64,000 nucleotides of DNA from Sphingobacteriaceae bacterium DW12 (GTDB taxonomy: Bacteria > Bacteroidota > Bacteroidia > Sphingobacteriales > Sphingobacteriaceae). The stretch covers positions 248,001-312,000 of the forward strand of contig JROE01000004.1 of NCBI GenBank assembly GCA_000783305.1, in the 5' to 3' direction. A program made the translations under genes and the position numbers. The stretch's first letter is position 1. Every line of letters starts with the position of its first letter. Of the stretch, positions 53,472 through 63,647 are shown piece by piece. The notes below the pieces were generated by a model, which had not been told where the DNA came from, ran no database searches, and worked only from the letters and a program-made list of their open reading frames with translations.

Positions 53472-55964
53472 CTAAGCTCTACCCAACCCCATAAGAGGGT
53501 CGGTTTTAGAAGCAATTCCAGATTCTACCCGTCCAGCAAATTGTTCCTCAAAATCAGAAAATCCTTTGCAGGTCACCCGCAGATCGTACCAAAAGTGCTG
53601 TCTCGCCGTATTCACGACATAAGAAGTCTGTTTTCCAGCCTTAATCTTCAACACCTGTTTCGATTGGCCATAGCTCTTATCTTCAAGCACCACCTCTCGA
53701 TCGATAGCTCCCATATTGGAGCAGGTACAGATCAGTCGTCCAGACAGTCCTTTTCCTCTCTTACTAGGTTCATAAGCACAGCTTATTTGCACTTGTGGGT
53801 GCTGTTCTCCCCCTTTAAAAGAACGGTAAAAGCCGTTGGGCCCATGTACCGACAGATGATAGTGACCAGATGCGCAGTCTGCCAGTGACCAAGTATCCTC
53901 CAGTCTGTCACCCGCTTTCACCGCATAGTTCCAACTACGACCCTCTTCTTGTCTGAATGCCCCATGGTGATACACCGTAAATGCCGATCCTGCCGCTTTA
54001 GCACCAAATGCTTTGTTTGCCGCTTCAAAAGATATTCGATAACTAGCGCTCGTAGCATCGTAAATCCCGTTTACACCAAGCTCATAGGGTAGTGCACAGG
54101 AATCGCGAATACCTTTTTCTTGTTTTGGAAAGTACGGCGATTCCGAAGCCCTATCTTGGATTTGTTCTATTTCGGGCACGGTCAAGGCCTTGAATCCTTT
54201 TGGCAAGTCCTTAAACTTGGCCTGATGGATACTTTCGTAAAAAGGCTTCTTTTCCAAAAAGACAGGCTTGGCAATGGCCTCCCCATGATAGGGCCTAAAA
54301 ATAGAGGTCAAATCCCCACAGACCGTCCTTCGCCATTCCGAAATATTGGTTTCCTTAACCTCTTTCCCGAGTTTATGTCCCACAAATTTTTCCAGGAACT
54401 GCAATGGTGAGGTATGGTCAAATATCTGTGAATTCACCCATCCACCTCGAGACCAGGGCGAAGCGACGACCAGTGGAACACGATAGCCCAGGCCAATGTT
54501 GCTCTCTCGTCCACTTTCGGGATAGTATTGATCCTCCTTACGGACATACTCTAATTTTGCATCAATGCCAGACGAGACCTTACCCGAATCTGTTCGATAG
54601 GGATTTGGTGCAGCAAATGGGGCCACATGATCAAAGTAACCGTCATTCTCATCGTATGTCAGGATAAAGATTGTTTTTTTCCAAACCTCCGGGTTCTGTG
54701 TCAAGATATTCATTACCTCGCTCACATACCATGCGCCAAACCAAGGCGAGTCGGGATGATCCGAGAAAAGCTGTGGAGCAGCCAACCACGAAACCGTTGG
54801 TAACGACCCTGACTTTACATCTTCTCTAAACTGATATAAAATATCGCCTTTCGGAATTTGCAAACTGCGGAGCGTATCCCCATCTTTGTACTCCATTTTT
54901 TCCAACTCCATATAATCAGGTCTAGCGCTGTTGTTCACAAATGCTCGCTTGTGAATATCCTTCGTATGCTCACTTAGCCGATCAAAGCTGGCCGGCGTAT
55001 AGATTTCCTGTTCCTTCAGTACACTTTGCAACTGCCCCTCAAGTTTTTTTAAAGCCTCGTCCGCAGGACTTCCATTTGCTTTTTTTTCTTGAATCTGCTT
55101 TTCCAAACTCTTCCTCCGCTCTTCCAACAAATCTCGATACCGCTTACTGTATTTGACTTCATATTGTGGATAATATTCCATGACATTACAGCCAAAGTTA
55201 CCCAACCAACTATTCGCTTCGCCAGCATAACCGGCACTACTTGATGATATCTCATTTTGGTAGATTTTCCAATCTACCCCGAGTGTCGACAATCGCTCTG
55301 GAAAAGTTTTCCAATTTGCCTTTCCGCTAAATTCCGAGTCGCCATTCCATACCAAAGCCTTACCGTCCAGATTTTCCCGAATATTACCTGTCCAGAAATA
55401 CAATCGATTCGGATTGGTTCCGGTCAGGCTTGAGCAAAAATGCTGATCGCAAACGGTAAAAGCATCTGCCAACGAGTAGTAAAAAGGAATATCCTCACGT
55501 GTATAATGCCCCATCGTCAAGGGAATCTCCCCAGCATCGTTAGATCCCCAACTCTTGACCTCCAACCAGCGATCCATTTTTCCCTGATTACGAGCATCTG
55601 TCTGATCGGGCCAATTATGTGGGAGGCAGCCCATCCACGTGATTTTAGAATCTTTGATATCTAATCGAAAGGGAGCATATGTCTGTCCCGCCTTATTACG
55701 CTGCAACCACACTTTGCGCCCATTGGGTTGCAGTATTGCGCGTGGATCGTTAAATCCACGCACGCCCTGCAACGTACCAAAAGCATGGTCAAAAGATCGG
55801 TTCTCCTGCATCAATAAAACCACATGCTCTGCGTCCTGGAACGTACTCCCCAGCTGAGGATCGATAGCCATTGCCTTTGCTATCGAGGAAGACAACAACT
55901 GTGACATAGACATTCCTCCCGCGAGCATCGCGGCCTTTTTTAAAAAGTCTCTTCTATTATCCAT
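53472..55964 (-). CDS. Phosphocholine-specific phospholipase C (Tat-exported)
   Basis: I start at the Met at 55962-55964 (MDNRRDFLKKAAMLAGGMSM), which opens a twin-arginine signal; the longer ORF overlaps the upstream gene. 830 residues. The phosphoesterase domain starts HVVLLMQENRSFDHAFGTLQ and has LTGTNPNRLYFWTG, TYDENDGYFDHVAPF and GLGYRVPLVVASPWSRGG, which are the PLC/AcpA-family catalytic regions. Two C-terminal DUF756-type beta domains follow (about 610-830). It cleaves phosphatidylcholine-type lipids to diacylglycerol and phosphocholine. It is 22 bp downstream of the BACON lipoprotein and belongs to the SusCD operon. Confidence 0.92.
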   Translation of the reverse strand: MDNRRDFLKKAAMLAGGMSMSQLLSSSIAKAMAIDPQLGSTFQDAEHVVLLMQENRSFDHAFGTLQGVRGFNDPRAILQPNGRKVWLQRNKAGQTYAPFRLDIKDSKITWMGCLPHNWPDQTDARNQGKMDRWLEVKSWGSNDAGEIPLTMGHYTREDIPFYYSLADAFTVCDQHFCSSLTGTNPNRLYFWTGNIRENLDGKALVWNGDSEFSGKANWKTFPERLSTLGVDWKIYQNEISSSSAGYAGEANSWLGNFGCNVMEYYPQYEVKYSKRYRDLLEERRKSLEKQIQEKKANGSPADEALKKLEGQLQSVLKEQEIYTPASFDRLSEHTKDIHKRAFVNNSARPDYMELEKMEYKDGDTLRSLQIPKGDILYQFREDVKSGSLPTVSWLAAPQLFSDHPDSPWFGAWYVSEVMNILTQNPEVWKKTIFILTYDENDGYFDHVAPFAAPNPYRTDSGKVSSGIDAKLEYVRKEDQYYPESGRESNIGLGYRVPLVVASPWSRGGWVNSQIFDHTSPLQFLEKFVGHKLGKEVKETNISEWRRTVCGDLTSIFRPYHGEAIAKPVFLEKKPFYESIHQAKFKDLPKGFKALTVPEIEQIQDRASESPYFPKQEKGIRDSCALPYELGVNGIYDATSASYRISFEAANKAFGAKAAGSAFTVYHHGAFRQEEGRSWNYAVKAGDRLEDTWSLADCASGHYHLSVHGPNGFYRSFKGGEQHPQVQISCAYEPSKRGKGLSGRLICTCSNMGAIDREVVLEDKSYGQSKQVLKIKAGKQTSYVVNTARQHFWYDLRVTCKGFSDFEEQFAGRVESGIASKTDPLMGLGRA

Positions 55965-55986
55965 AAAATTAAATTCGGTTCGTCTA

Positions 55987-57378
55987 TTATTTTGAAAATG
56001 ATCTATTATACATACGCTCATGTGACCACCATCCGGCCCAGTCCCGATAAAGATACTTAATGGTCAATTCGTTTCTACCCGCATCAAATAGATTCGCTTG
56101 TTCTGCAACAGCATAGTTACCCTGTTGGATGGCAATTTTCTTGGTCGCGGGATCCAGTTTGATGTACTGAATGGTATTTATCCCACCGACATCCTGCTCA
56201 CTCTTACTATAGCTACCGAAAAGATATCCCGTTTCCCAGGTCAATGCCCCTGTCCGCTTGATATATCTTCTTCTATCACTTTCGGGTTTCGGATAGGCAC
56301 CTGTACCTTCACCCGAGCTAGCAAGTCGTTCAACGGTATACCAGCCCGATAGGTCATCTACATAATAAATGAGTAGCACGGTAGCGTGAGTCGCACTGAT
56401 ACCACCACTCGACACGGTCTTTATTGTAATCGGTAACGCATACGATTTTGCATCTTGCAATTCGTCAAAATCCAACAAAACATCCATCTCTTCAACATTT
56501 CGCTTGCCAGCGAATACAAATGAACTCGGAAGAGTCGCCGTTGATGGCGACACCAATTGATGGTTCGTTCCATTCTTTTGGTTATAGGTATCCAGGGCCT
56601 GTTTGTCTACACTAAAAGATAAGCTCACCTGCTCGTCTGCATTAAATTCATTCGTCGTTATCTGCAAGGTAGTCTTCCTGACATTTTCCCCCGTCCTAAA
56701 ATGATAAGGTAACCAATTTTTCACCTCTAGATTGGAAAATCCGAAAGCCACCAACTTTTCCACCTGCTTGCTAATGCTTACTATTTCACCCAAATCGCCT
56801 TCCTTGTCCACGGATTGGACATGAAAGTCATACACCCCGTCGATATTGCGAAGCCCCACTATCCGATGTTCGATTACGCCAGGTTCCAGCGAAGTGCTGA
56901 TGACTTGGCCTTCCTTTTCGTATGAAACAACGACATGCGAAAAATTATCCGCAATCGGTTCCTTCCAGTGCAAGGTTACTTCGCCCATTCCTGCTTCCAC
57001 CGTCAGCTCTTGTACCCCAGCTATATTGGTAAATTTTTTACCCGCCTGCCTGATCAAGATGCTGTTTCTTTTGTCACCACTGACCACTTCCACTGTGGCA
57101 TTCCTACTTTTGACCAGCAGATTGTCTTCGACACTGACGGCCACTTTATTTCCAGACACCTTCACGGTGCACCAAGGAGTTGCCTCCGAGATGACCTCCG
57201 CTTGTATGCCTGTCCCGGCGTTCAGCACCTCGATATCCTTAGATTCTGCCTCACTCATAAAGTTGACCGTCGTCATCGACAGTCCAAAATCCGCACGATC
57301 CGGCATAACCAAACTCTCATCTTTACACGAGACCAGCAATAGGAACAATACGGTCAAATATGATATATGAATTTTCAT
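55987..57378 (-). CDS. BACON / fibronectin-like / DUF1735 lipoprotein
   Basis: 463 residues, lipobox LFLLLVSCKDES. Domains in order: a BACON-like domain (about 35-112, ISEATPWCTVKVSGNKVAV), a fn3-like domain (about 118-205, GEVTLHWKEPIADNFSHVVV), a DUF1735-type domain (about 215-340, DEQVSLSFSVDKQALDTYNQ), and a C-terminal DUF4361-like part with several Trp (YRDWAGWWSHERMYNRSF). Such proteins bind ligands at the cell surface next to SusD. It lies 125 bp downstream of the related DUF1735 gene. Confidence 0.75.
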   Translation of the reverse strand: MKIHISYLTVLFLLLVSCKDESLVMPDRADFGLSMTTVNFMSEAESKDIEVLNAGTGIQAEVISEATPWCTVKVSGNKVAVSVEDNLLVKSRNATVEVVSGDKRNSILIRQAGKKFTNIAGVQELTVEAGMGEVTLHWKEPIADNFSHVVVSYEKEGQVISTSLEPGVIEHRIVGLRNIDGVYDFHVQSVDKEGDLGEIVSISKQVEKLVAFGFSNLEVKNWLPYHFRTGENVRKTTLQITTNEFNADEQVSLSFSVDKQALDTYNQKNGTNHQLVSPSTATLPSSFVFAGKRNVEEMDVLLDFDELQDAKSYALPITIKTVSSGGISATHATVLLIYYVDDLSGWYTVERLASSGEGTGAYPKPESDRRRYIKRTGALTWETGYLFGSYSKSEQDVGGINTIQYIKLDPATKKIAIQQGNYAVAEQANLFDAGRNELTIKYLYRDWAGWWSHERMYNRSFSK

Positions 57379-57503
57379 CTGTATATAATTTGTTTTTTAA
57401 CGGTGATGAAGCTATCAGATTTATTCATCCCACTGTGTGGCTTGAAAAATCATGATGGTTTCATAATTTAGATTTCTAAAATGTAAAACACTTGATTCAG
57501 AAG

Positions 57504-58385
57504 CTACTCGACACGCGTCAGTACTTCCTTCACCCTAATCCAAGCCGATTGCCCGGGCTGCCGATATCGATAGTCCAGGTTAAATACCTTTTCCTTCGGA
57601 TCGTAGTAACTTGCGCCCAAGACCTCTACCATCACATTTTTAAAGGGCTTGATCCGGACCTGGTTATCCTTTTCTACAATCAGCACGATAGTCTTATTTT
57701 GGATATCCACTAGATTGGTCGACGGTGACAAGTTATCTGGAAACAATCGAACTCGATTGTGAGCCAATGGCAATAGATTTTTGGTCGTGGTCATCGACGA
57801 CACTAACCCATCCGATGTTTGGCGCGTACCCTTCATACGGTATGATCGCGATTTAGGCGACGAATAGCCATTCGCCAACTCCGGCTTATAAAACACAAAA
57901 TTTTTCTGTGGATTCACTTCTACCCCACCCGCTTCCACAATTCGAAACGGGATCATGTACACCGTATCGGGAGATAAGGTGTTCGCGTCGATTTCAATAG
58001 GGAAAAACGTTGTCATATTCGGGTCGCCTTTCTTTAAGATAATCTGCCGAGAGGGTAGGACATACAGATTGGAGTCCACCAGTTGCACATATTTAGCATA
58101 GTCGGATCCAAAGTTCCTAAAATTGTAGCGGTTCAATCGAGCGGTATCCAGCTCCATCGCCACCACGACATCCTCTTTCAAAGGCGTACTCCCCCCACTA
58201 CCAACGGTCAAAAATCCTTGTGATACCGAATCATTCATCATATGGGTATACGAGAAGATATTATTGCCATCACTTTTTAAATAAATCACATTATGATATT
58301 GCTCCTTGTCGAGGAGGTCTTTTTCACATGATGTATTCACCAGTACGCACAGCACCACCAAACCATATATTAAAATATTTTTCAT
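57504..58385 (-). CDS. DUF1735-domain lipoprotein
   Basis: I start at 58383-58385 (MKNILIYGLVVLCVLVNTSC) because upstream in-frame Met codons add only a charged tail. About 293 residues. One DUF1735-type Ig-like domain (about 30-165, VVVAMELDTARLNRYNFRNF, then ILKKGDPNMTTFFPIEIDAN) and a C-terminal DUF4361-like jelly roll. The expected role is surface glycan or ligand binding with the SusCD pair; it follows the SusD gene by about 45 bp. Confidence 0.78.
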   Translation of the reverse strand: MKNILIYGLVVLCVLVNTSCEKDLLDKEQYHNVIYLKSDGNNIFSYTHMMNDSVSQGFLTVGSGGSTPLKEDVVVAMELDTARLNRYNFRNFGSDYAKYVQLVDSNLYVLPSRQIILKKGDPNMTTFFPIEIDANTLSPDTVYMIPFRIVEAGGVEVNPQKNFVFYKPELANGYSSPKSRSYRMKGTRQTSDGLVSSMTTTKNLLPLAHNRVRLFPDNLSPSTNLVDIQNKTIVLIVEKDNQVRIKPFKNVMVEVLGASYYDPKEKVFNLDYRYRQPGQSAWIRVKEVLTRVE

Positions 58386-58430
58386 GTTTTCCATTTTCAT
58401 TTTCAAATTATTGTTTTCCTACGCTCAGCG

Positions 58431-60413
58431 CTACCACCCTGGGTTCTGATCCAACGTACGGACGCGCATGATTTCTTGTTTGTCTATCGGCAATAGGATC
58501 ATCTTTGATTTAAAATCTCGATTCCGGACACTTGGATAATTACTGATCACCCGGTTGAAATATCCATTCCGCGCTGTCCTTTCAGCGTCCATTCCCATGA
58601 TAGGCTTCGCTTCCTCTTCTGCCACGATACCCCACCGCCTCATGTCGTAGTAACGTAGGCCTTCATGTAGAAATTCAATCATTCGCTCCGTTGCCAAGGC
58701 ATCAAAAAAGAGCTTCGGATTACCGAGTTGATCATCCGTCAATCCGGGCAATCCACTTCTATATCTGACTTTATTGAAAGCACTCGCAATTTCTTCGGTG
58801 TTTCGAGAAAAACTATAGGTCACCTCCGTCACTGGATCGACCACCTGATGCACACCCGTGAGGTTGTTCAGGCACTCCGCATACATCAGCAGGATATCCG
58901 CCAGCCGCACGATCGGGAATGACTTGTCCAATAGGGAAGCATTCGACCCACTCCAAGCATCATCCGGGTGGATATACTTTTTCGAGACATACCCTGTTAT
59001 GGGATAGTTGCGCGCATCCACAGAAATGGCGGCACTCTTTCCCGAATTACCATCCACATAATAAAAAACCTGTTGCAAAAACTTCCCACTTTCTGTAGTC
59101 GAATTCATCGGCCATAGACAACCGCTGAAACCAATAGACGCGTAGAATCGAGCTTCTCTATTGAGATACATCGTACTTACATTCGGCTTGACGACATAGC
59201 CCGAAAAGGTAGAATCCTTGGTACTAAAGCCGGTTTCCGAATAAGGGAACAAACCACTCGAGTGGTTGATGTCTCGGCCATCGGCCATTTTATAGGCATC
59301 TATAATTTTTTGTGGGATACCATATCCATTCCACCCGCCAAACTGGGCCGGGAAAGAGTGCTTCGTCACATTCTTGACCTCTGATGAATTTTTGGCAAAT
59401 ACAAATTCCTTATTTTTAAACCCGAGCGCCTCGCCATTAAACATCTCCGCATACGACCGTAGATGATCGATCCCTGCCGCTCCTTCGGGCCATGTCTTAT
59501 AATAGTTACGATCATAAGTAATCCCTGCTGGAAGTGGAGGCGTATCATTTGCAGCCTCTACCGTGTGCAATTGAAAATCCATATCCATTACGCGCTTACA
59601 CGCCGCTGCGGCTAATGCCCATTTCTTTTCGTCATATACTTGAGATACGTAGTGTACTTGATCGGACTGTCTGACAAAATCCGAAAAATAGATTTTCGCA
59701 GCTTGTCCTCCATTGAACAGTGGGCTTGCAGCATATACCCTTAGCCGCGCCACCAGTCCATACGCCGCGGCTTTAGTAGGTCGGCCGAAGACCGGGATAG
59801 CCACTACGGTAGGAATATAACTTGCGGCCGTCTCCAGTTCCTGACAGATGTAATCAACACTCTCATCGTAGGTAGATCGATATTTTTGGTATGCCTCAGC
59901 CGGCAAACTTGTTTCATAGACTTCGTCTCCCGCTATGAGCACCGGTCCATAGCTCAAGAGTAACTGATAATACGCATATCCACGCAAGAAATGTGCATAC
60001 CCAATAATCTCTCTCTTTTCCTGCCCCGTCAGGTCCTTACATTCATCTATCCGTGCAATAATCGTGTTCGCTTTGCGTACCACCATATACAACCTTGGCC
60101 ATGTATTCATGCTGCCCAAATCGTCCGCATTTACCCGATCCAATAGGAAACGTTGAGGAGCGTAATTGTCTTCCCACATCGTAAACCCTTCATCACTGCC
60201 CAATATCGCAGGATAGTAACTGTTCAGGAATATATTGGCTTCATCGGGCAGCATCGCGGCAGTACCCCACAGATAGCGCTCCAAATAAATCTTATTTTGA
60301 AAGACCGAGTCGATACTCAAGGTATCTTCAAAATAGTCGTCCACATCCAAGAAATTACAGGACGAGGTCATGAGGCCAGCAGCAAACACCAATAGGATTG
60401 CATACTGCTTCAT
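58431..60413 (-). CDS. SusD/RagB-family lipoprotein (phospholipase locus)
   Basis: Start chosen at 60411-60413 (MKQYAILLVFAAGLMTSSCN), the only position that leaves a lipoprotein signal; the long ORF begins 41 codons upstream. About 660 residues, larger than most SusD proteins. It has FLDVDDYFEDTLSIDSVFQN, the TPR-like AHFLRGYAYYQLLLSYGPVL, IVRLADILLMYAECLNNLTG and ATERMIEFLHEGLRYYDMRR. It pairs with the SusC gene 136 bp upstream. The long size is common for the SusD group that occurs with DUF1735 proteins. Confidence 0.93.
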   Translation of the reverse strand: MKQYAILLVFAAGLMTSSCNFLDVDDYFEDTLSIDSVFQNKIYLERYLWGTAAMLPDEANIFLNSYYPAILGSDEGFTMWEDNYAPQRFLLDRVNADDLGSMNTWPRLYMVVRKANTIIARIDECKDLTGQEKREIIGYAHFLRGYAYYQLLLSYGPVLIAGDEVYETSLPAEAYQKYRSTYDESVDYICQELETAASYIPTVVAIPVFGRPTKAAAYGLVARLRVYAASPLFNGGQAAKIYFSDFVRQSDQVHYVSQVYDEKKWALAAAACKRVMDMDFQLHTVEAANDTPPLPAGITYDRNYYKTWPEGAAGIDHLRSYAEMFNGEALGFKNKEFVFAKNSSEVKNVTKHSFPAQFGGWNGYGIPQKIIDAYKMADGRDINHSSGLFPYSETGFSTKDSTFSGYVVKPNVSTMYLNREARFYASIGFSGCLWPMNSTTESGKFLQQVFYYVDGNSGKSAAISVDARNYPITGYVSKKYIHPDDAWSGSNASLLDKSFPIVRLADILLMYAECLNNLTGVHQVVDPVTEVTYSFSRNTEEIASAFNKVRYRSGLPGLTDDQLGNPKLFFDALATERMIEFLHEGLRYYDMRRWGIVAEEEAKPIMGMDAERTARNGYFNRVISNYPSVRNRDFKSKMILLPIDKQEIMRVRTLDQNPGW

Positions 60414-60548
60414 TCTTTTAATTGTACGATGTATATAATCGTTAAGTGTTTTTAATAACATATCTATAAATATTACTTCGTCTATACCCATTCTCATTTT
60501 CCATTTACCGATCAGAATCGATATACAGGTGTCCATTAAATGAGATTC

Positions 60549-63500
60549 TTAAAAATTCACATACACTTGAAAAGCAAATCGACTAGGGATAGGATAAGCA
60601 TATCCATTCTTGTTTGCCAGCTCCGGATCCCACAATTTGACAGTATCCCATACCGCAAGGTTGTACCCTACAAACTGCAGATCTACAGACTTTATCCCCA
60701 ATATTTTTTTCAACATATCCCGTTTCAGGCTATAATTGATAGATACCTCCTGTAGACGTAAATAGCGGCTATCACTCAACCAAAAGGATGAAAAGACCTC
60801 GTTATTGGGATTACGTCCGTAAGATAATCTAGGGAAAAGTGCATCTTGATTTTCCGTAGATGGGTCGCCTGAATAAGATGCTGGCGTCCACCTATTTTCT
60901 TGTTGGTTGACGATTGATAATACGTTGCCGATAGGGCCACCGTAAAACGGAAGATACCCATAGCCGTTATTGTTTAAGAAGAAGTCCGTACGACCAGTAC
61001 CTCTAAGCAAGACACCCACCGTCAGGGATTTGTGACGCACCTCCAAGCCAAAGCCGTACATCAGCCGTGGCATTGGCGAATAGGACAATGGAATCCGATC
61101 GTCATTGTCGATGACACCGTCTCCATTGACATCCATGTACTTGATATCTCCCGGACGCAGGTCGCCAAATTGAGTGGGGCTATTGTGCACATCCAGCTCA
61201 TCCTTAAACAACCCGATAGCCTTAAACCCTCTCAATACATTATAAGGTTTGTCCGTAAAGGATAGATAATCATATTTTTGGTACGGTTGCTCCCAATTGG
61301 TCACTTTGTTGGTGGCATAGGTGAAGTTTCCTCTCAGGGTCATCCCGGTATTCCTGCCCATGTCGAACGAGTAACTGATATTTCCATCCGCACCATAGCT
61401 CTTCATCGATCCCACATTGCCGTAAGGCATAGTCACCGCCCCCACCCAAGTAGGCAATTGGGTACGCCGTTGAAAAATCCCCTCTCTATTGTCGTTGAAA
61501 ATATCCACGATAAATTCAAACTTATTGTTGAGCATTTTGGCCTCTATGCCGAGGTTTGCCTTTTTGGCTACCTCCCAAGCCAGATTATCCGCCCCGACAA
61601 CACTCTCGATAAGTCCTTGTCCACCCCATCCGCCAGCGGCATTCGAATTGATAATCGTTAAATATGGGAATCGGTCGTTACTGATCCTATCATTGCCCAC
61701 CGTCCCATACGAAGCCCTGATCTTGAAAAAGTTCAAAAACGGCAAATTATCTTGCACATATTTGTATTGGCTCGGTACCCAACCTACAGCTATTGAGGGG
61801 AAGAAACCAAACTGCTCTCCCCGTTTAAAATTCTCCGAACCCGTGTAACCAAAATTGGCATCCACCAAATACGTATCGTTATAGCCATACGTCAGTCGTG
61901 AGGATATACCCTGATATCTTTTCGGAATGGCCGTCATGCTGCTGTTCTCGCTTGTCGCTCCCTCACTGCTCATATAATAATAAAGAAGCCCCCCTATCCG
62001 ATGTCCCAGATCAGACACATGTTCATAATTAATATTGCTTTCCAAATGGTATTTGCGCCATTGGGATTCCGTGGTCGCATATCTAACATCGTAACCATTT
62101 ACTTTTTTGACCATGATCAGCTCTCCATTTGTATTTCTGCCTGTAGCATTAAATAGGTCGGGTCTTTTGTCGCGCATCTCCGTAAAATAAGAGATATTGT
62201 CAAATGCTCCCTGTACTCTCGCCTTAAGGCCTTTGACCAGAAAGTCAAAGTTTTGGTTGATGGCCAAGGTCGCCATGTTTCGATACTCTTCGCGAGTAGA
62301 CATCCCTGTCTTGTTGAGGAGTACGTAGGGCGATATCTCATCATCACTGCCAAAAGCTGGTGCCGCCCCATTCGAATACTGCATCGGGACGGTGAGTGGC
62401 GTCAATTTAGCCTGCGCTGACCATAGCCAATCCGTGTTGACCATTCCAGGCAAGTAATTGATCGAGTTGAATCCATCTAAGCCCATATATACCGATGTGG
62501 TCTTGGTGACATTGAGGTCAAGATTAAGCCTATAATTATAACTGTTGTACCCCACCTTCCGATTGTATTTACTCACATTATCCTGCTTATAGGCAGCTGA
62601 CTCATTGGACATACCCAAGCTGAGGAAATAGCGCGCCACCGAACCACCTCCCCTTGCACTCGCATAATACGTCTGTTGCAAAGACGTGCGGTTCAAAATC
62701 TCTTCCTGCCAGTCTACATTTGGATAAAGGTCTTGGTCCAGTCCGTTTTTGATCAGCTCCAATTGCACATCGTTGTACAAAGGTTGTTTGCCCGAGACCA
62801 CCATCGCCTCGTTGGCCAGTACAGCATAGTCATAAGACCCCAGATAGTCGGGGAGCTTATTCAAGCGAGAGAGCGTTTGGCTGGCCCTTCCCGTAATCTG
62901 AAGATTCTGGTCTTGACCTCGCTTGGTGGTTATCAAAATAACACCATTTGCTCCTCTTACCCCGTATACCGCTGTCGCTGATGCATCTTTTAGGACCGAA
63001 AATGATTCCACATCCGCCGGATCGATCTGACTGAGTGTTCCTTCCAATCCATCGACTAGCACCAGTGCCCCGCTATTGGCCCCAAATGTCCCTATTCCAC
63101 GAATCCAAAATTCGGACACATTCTTGCCCGGCTCTCCACTATTCTGCATCGATATAATCCCCGGCACCCGTCCCCCTATCAAGTTGTTAAGAGAGGTGGC
63201 CGGCATTTGCAGATCTTTGACATTGACGCTCGTCACTGCTCCAACTAGACTAATCTTTCGTTGGGTCCCCATCCCCACGACTACCGCTTCATCCAATACA
63301 TTATCAGCAGGTTTCAGGCGGATGTCCACATCGAGTGCGGATTTCAGGGCTTGAAATTCCATATTTTCGTAGCCCGTGAACGAGAAGATCAAGATATCCC
63401 CTAACGAAGCGTTGATGGTAAACTGTCCGTCCTTATCAGTGGCCCAGCCAGTCCCAGGACGGTCCTTGATATGAATACTTACACTCTGGAGCTTCTGCCC

Positions 63501-63644
63501 ATCGATGTCATATACGGTTCCCTTTAAAGCAATATTCGACTTAGCAGTATCCACCACCTGGGCTTTCGCAGCCCCAGTCGTACAAAGCATGAGCATTATG
63601 GAAAAGAGAACGTATTTCCAACTATTTTTATCAACTATGTTCAT
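60549..63644 (-). CDS. SusC/RagA-family TonB-dependent transporter (phospholipase locus)
   Basis: 1031 residues. A signal peptide is followed by a CarboxypepD_reg-like domain (about 38-115, IALKGTVYDIDGQKLQSVSI), the DEAVVVGMG box, the plug (SFSVLKDASATAVYGVRGAN, GVILITTKRG) and a barrel with a terminal Phe (RFAFQVYVNF). The domain order and size are textbook SusC. It follows the NHL-repeat gene by three bases and precedes the SusD gene. Confidence 0.96.
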   Translation of the reverse strand: MNIVDKNSWKYVLFSIMLMLCTTGAAKAQVVDTAKSNIALKGTVYDIDGQKLQSVSIHIKDRPGTGWATDKDGQFTINASLGDILIFSFTGYENMEFQALKSALDVDIRLKPADNVLDEAVVVGMGTQRKISLVGAVTSVNVKDLQMPATSLNNLIGGRVPGIISMQNSGEPGKNVSEFWIRGIGTFGANSGALVLVDGLEGTLSQIDPADVESFSVLKDASATAVYGVRGANGVILITTKRGQDQNLQITGRASQTLSRLNKLPDYLGSYDYAVLANEAMVVSGKQPLYNDVQLELIKNGLDQDLYPNVDWQEEILNRTSLQQTYYASARGGGSVARYFLSLGMSNESAAYKQDNVSKYNRKVGYNSYNYRLNLDLNVTKTTSVYMGLDGFNSINYLPGMVNTDWLWSAQAKLTPLTVPMQYSNGAAPAFGSDDEISPYVLLNKTGMSTREEYRNMATLAINQNFDFLVKGLKARVQGAFDNISYFTEMRDKRPDLFNATGRNTNGELIMVKKVNGYDVRYATTESQWRKYHLESNINYEHVSDLGHRIGGLLYYYMSSEGATSENSSMTAIPKRYQGISSRLTYGYNDTYLVDANFGYTGSENFKRGEQFGFFPSIAVGWVPSQYKYVQDNLPFLNFFKIRASYGTVGNDRISNDRFPYLTIINSNAAGGWGGQGLIESVVGADNLAWEVAKKANLGIEAKMLNNKFEFIVDIFNDNREGIFQRRTQLPTWVGAVTMPYGNVGSMKSYGADGNISYSFDMGRNTGMTLRGNFTYATNKVTNWEQPYQKYDYLSFTDKPYNVLRGFKAIGLFKDELDVHNSPTQFGDLRPGDIKYMDVNGDGVIDNDDRIPLSYSPMPRLMYGFGLEVRHKSLTVGVLLRGTGRTDFFLNNNGYGYLPFYGGPIGNVLSIVNQQENRWTPASYSGDPSTENQDALFPRLSYGRNPNNEVFSSFWLSDSRYLRLQEVSINYSLKRDMLKKILGIKSVDLQFVGYNLAVWDTVKLWDPELANKNGYAYPIPSRFAFQVYVNF

Positions 63645-63647
63645 GTT

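Noticed and set aside
56846..57370. 174-codon ORF on the plus strand
   Set aside because: Antisense to the BACON/DUF1735 lipoprotein gene, with Ser/Thr/Pro-rich shadow composition.
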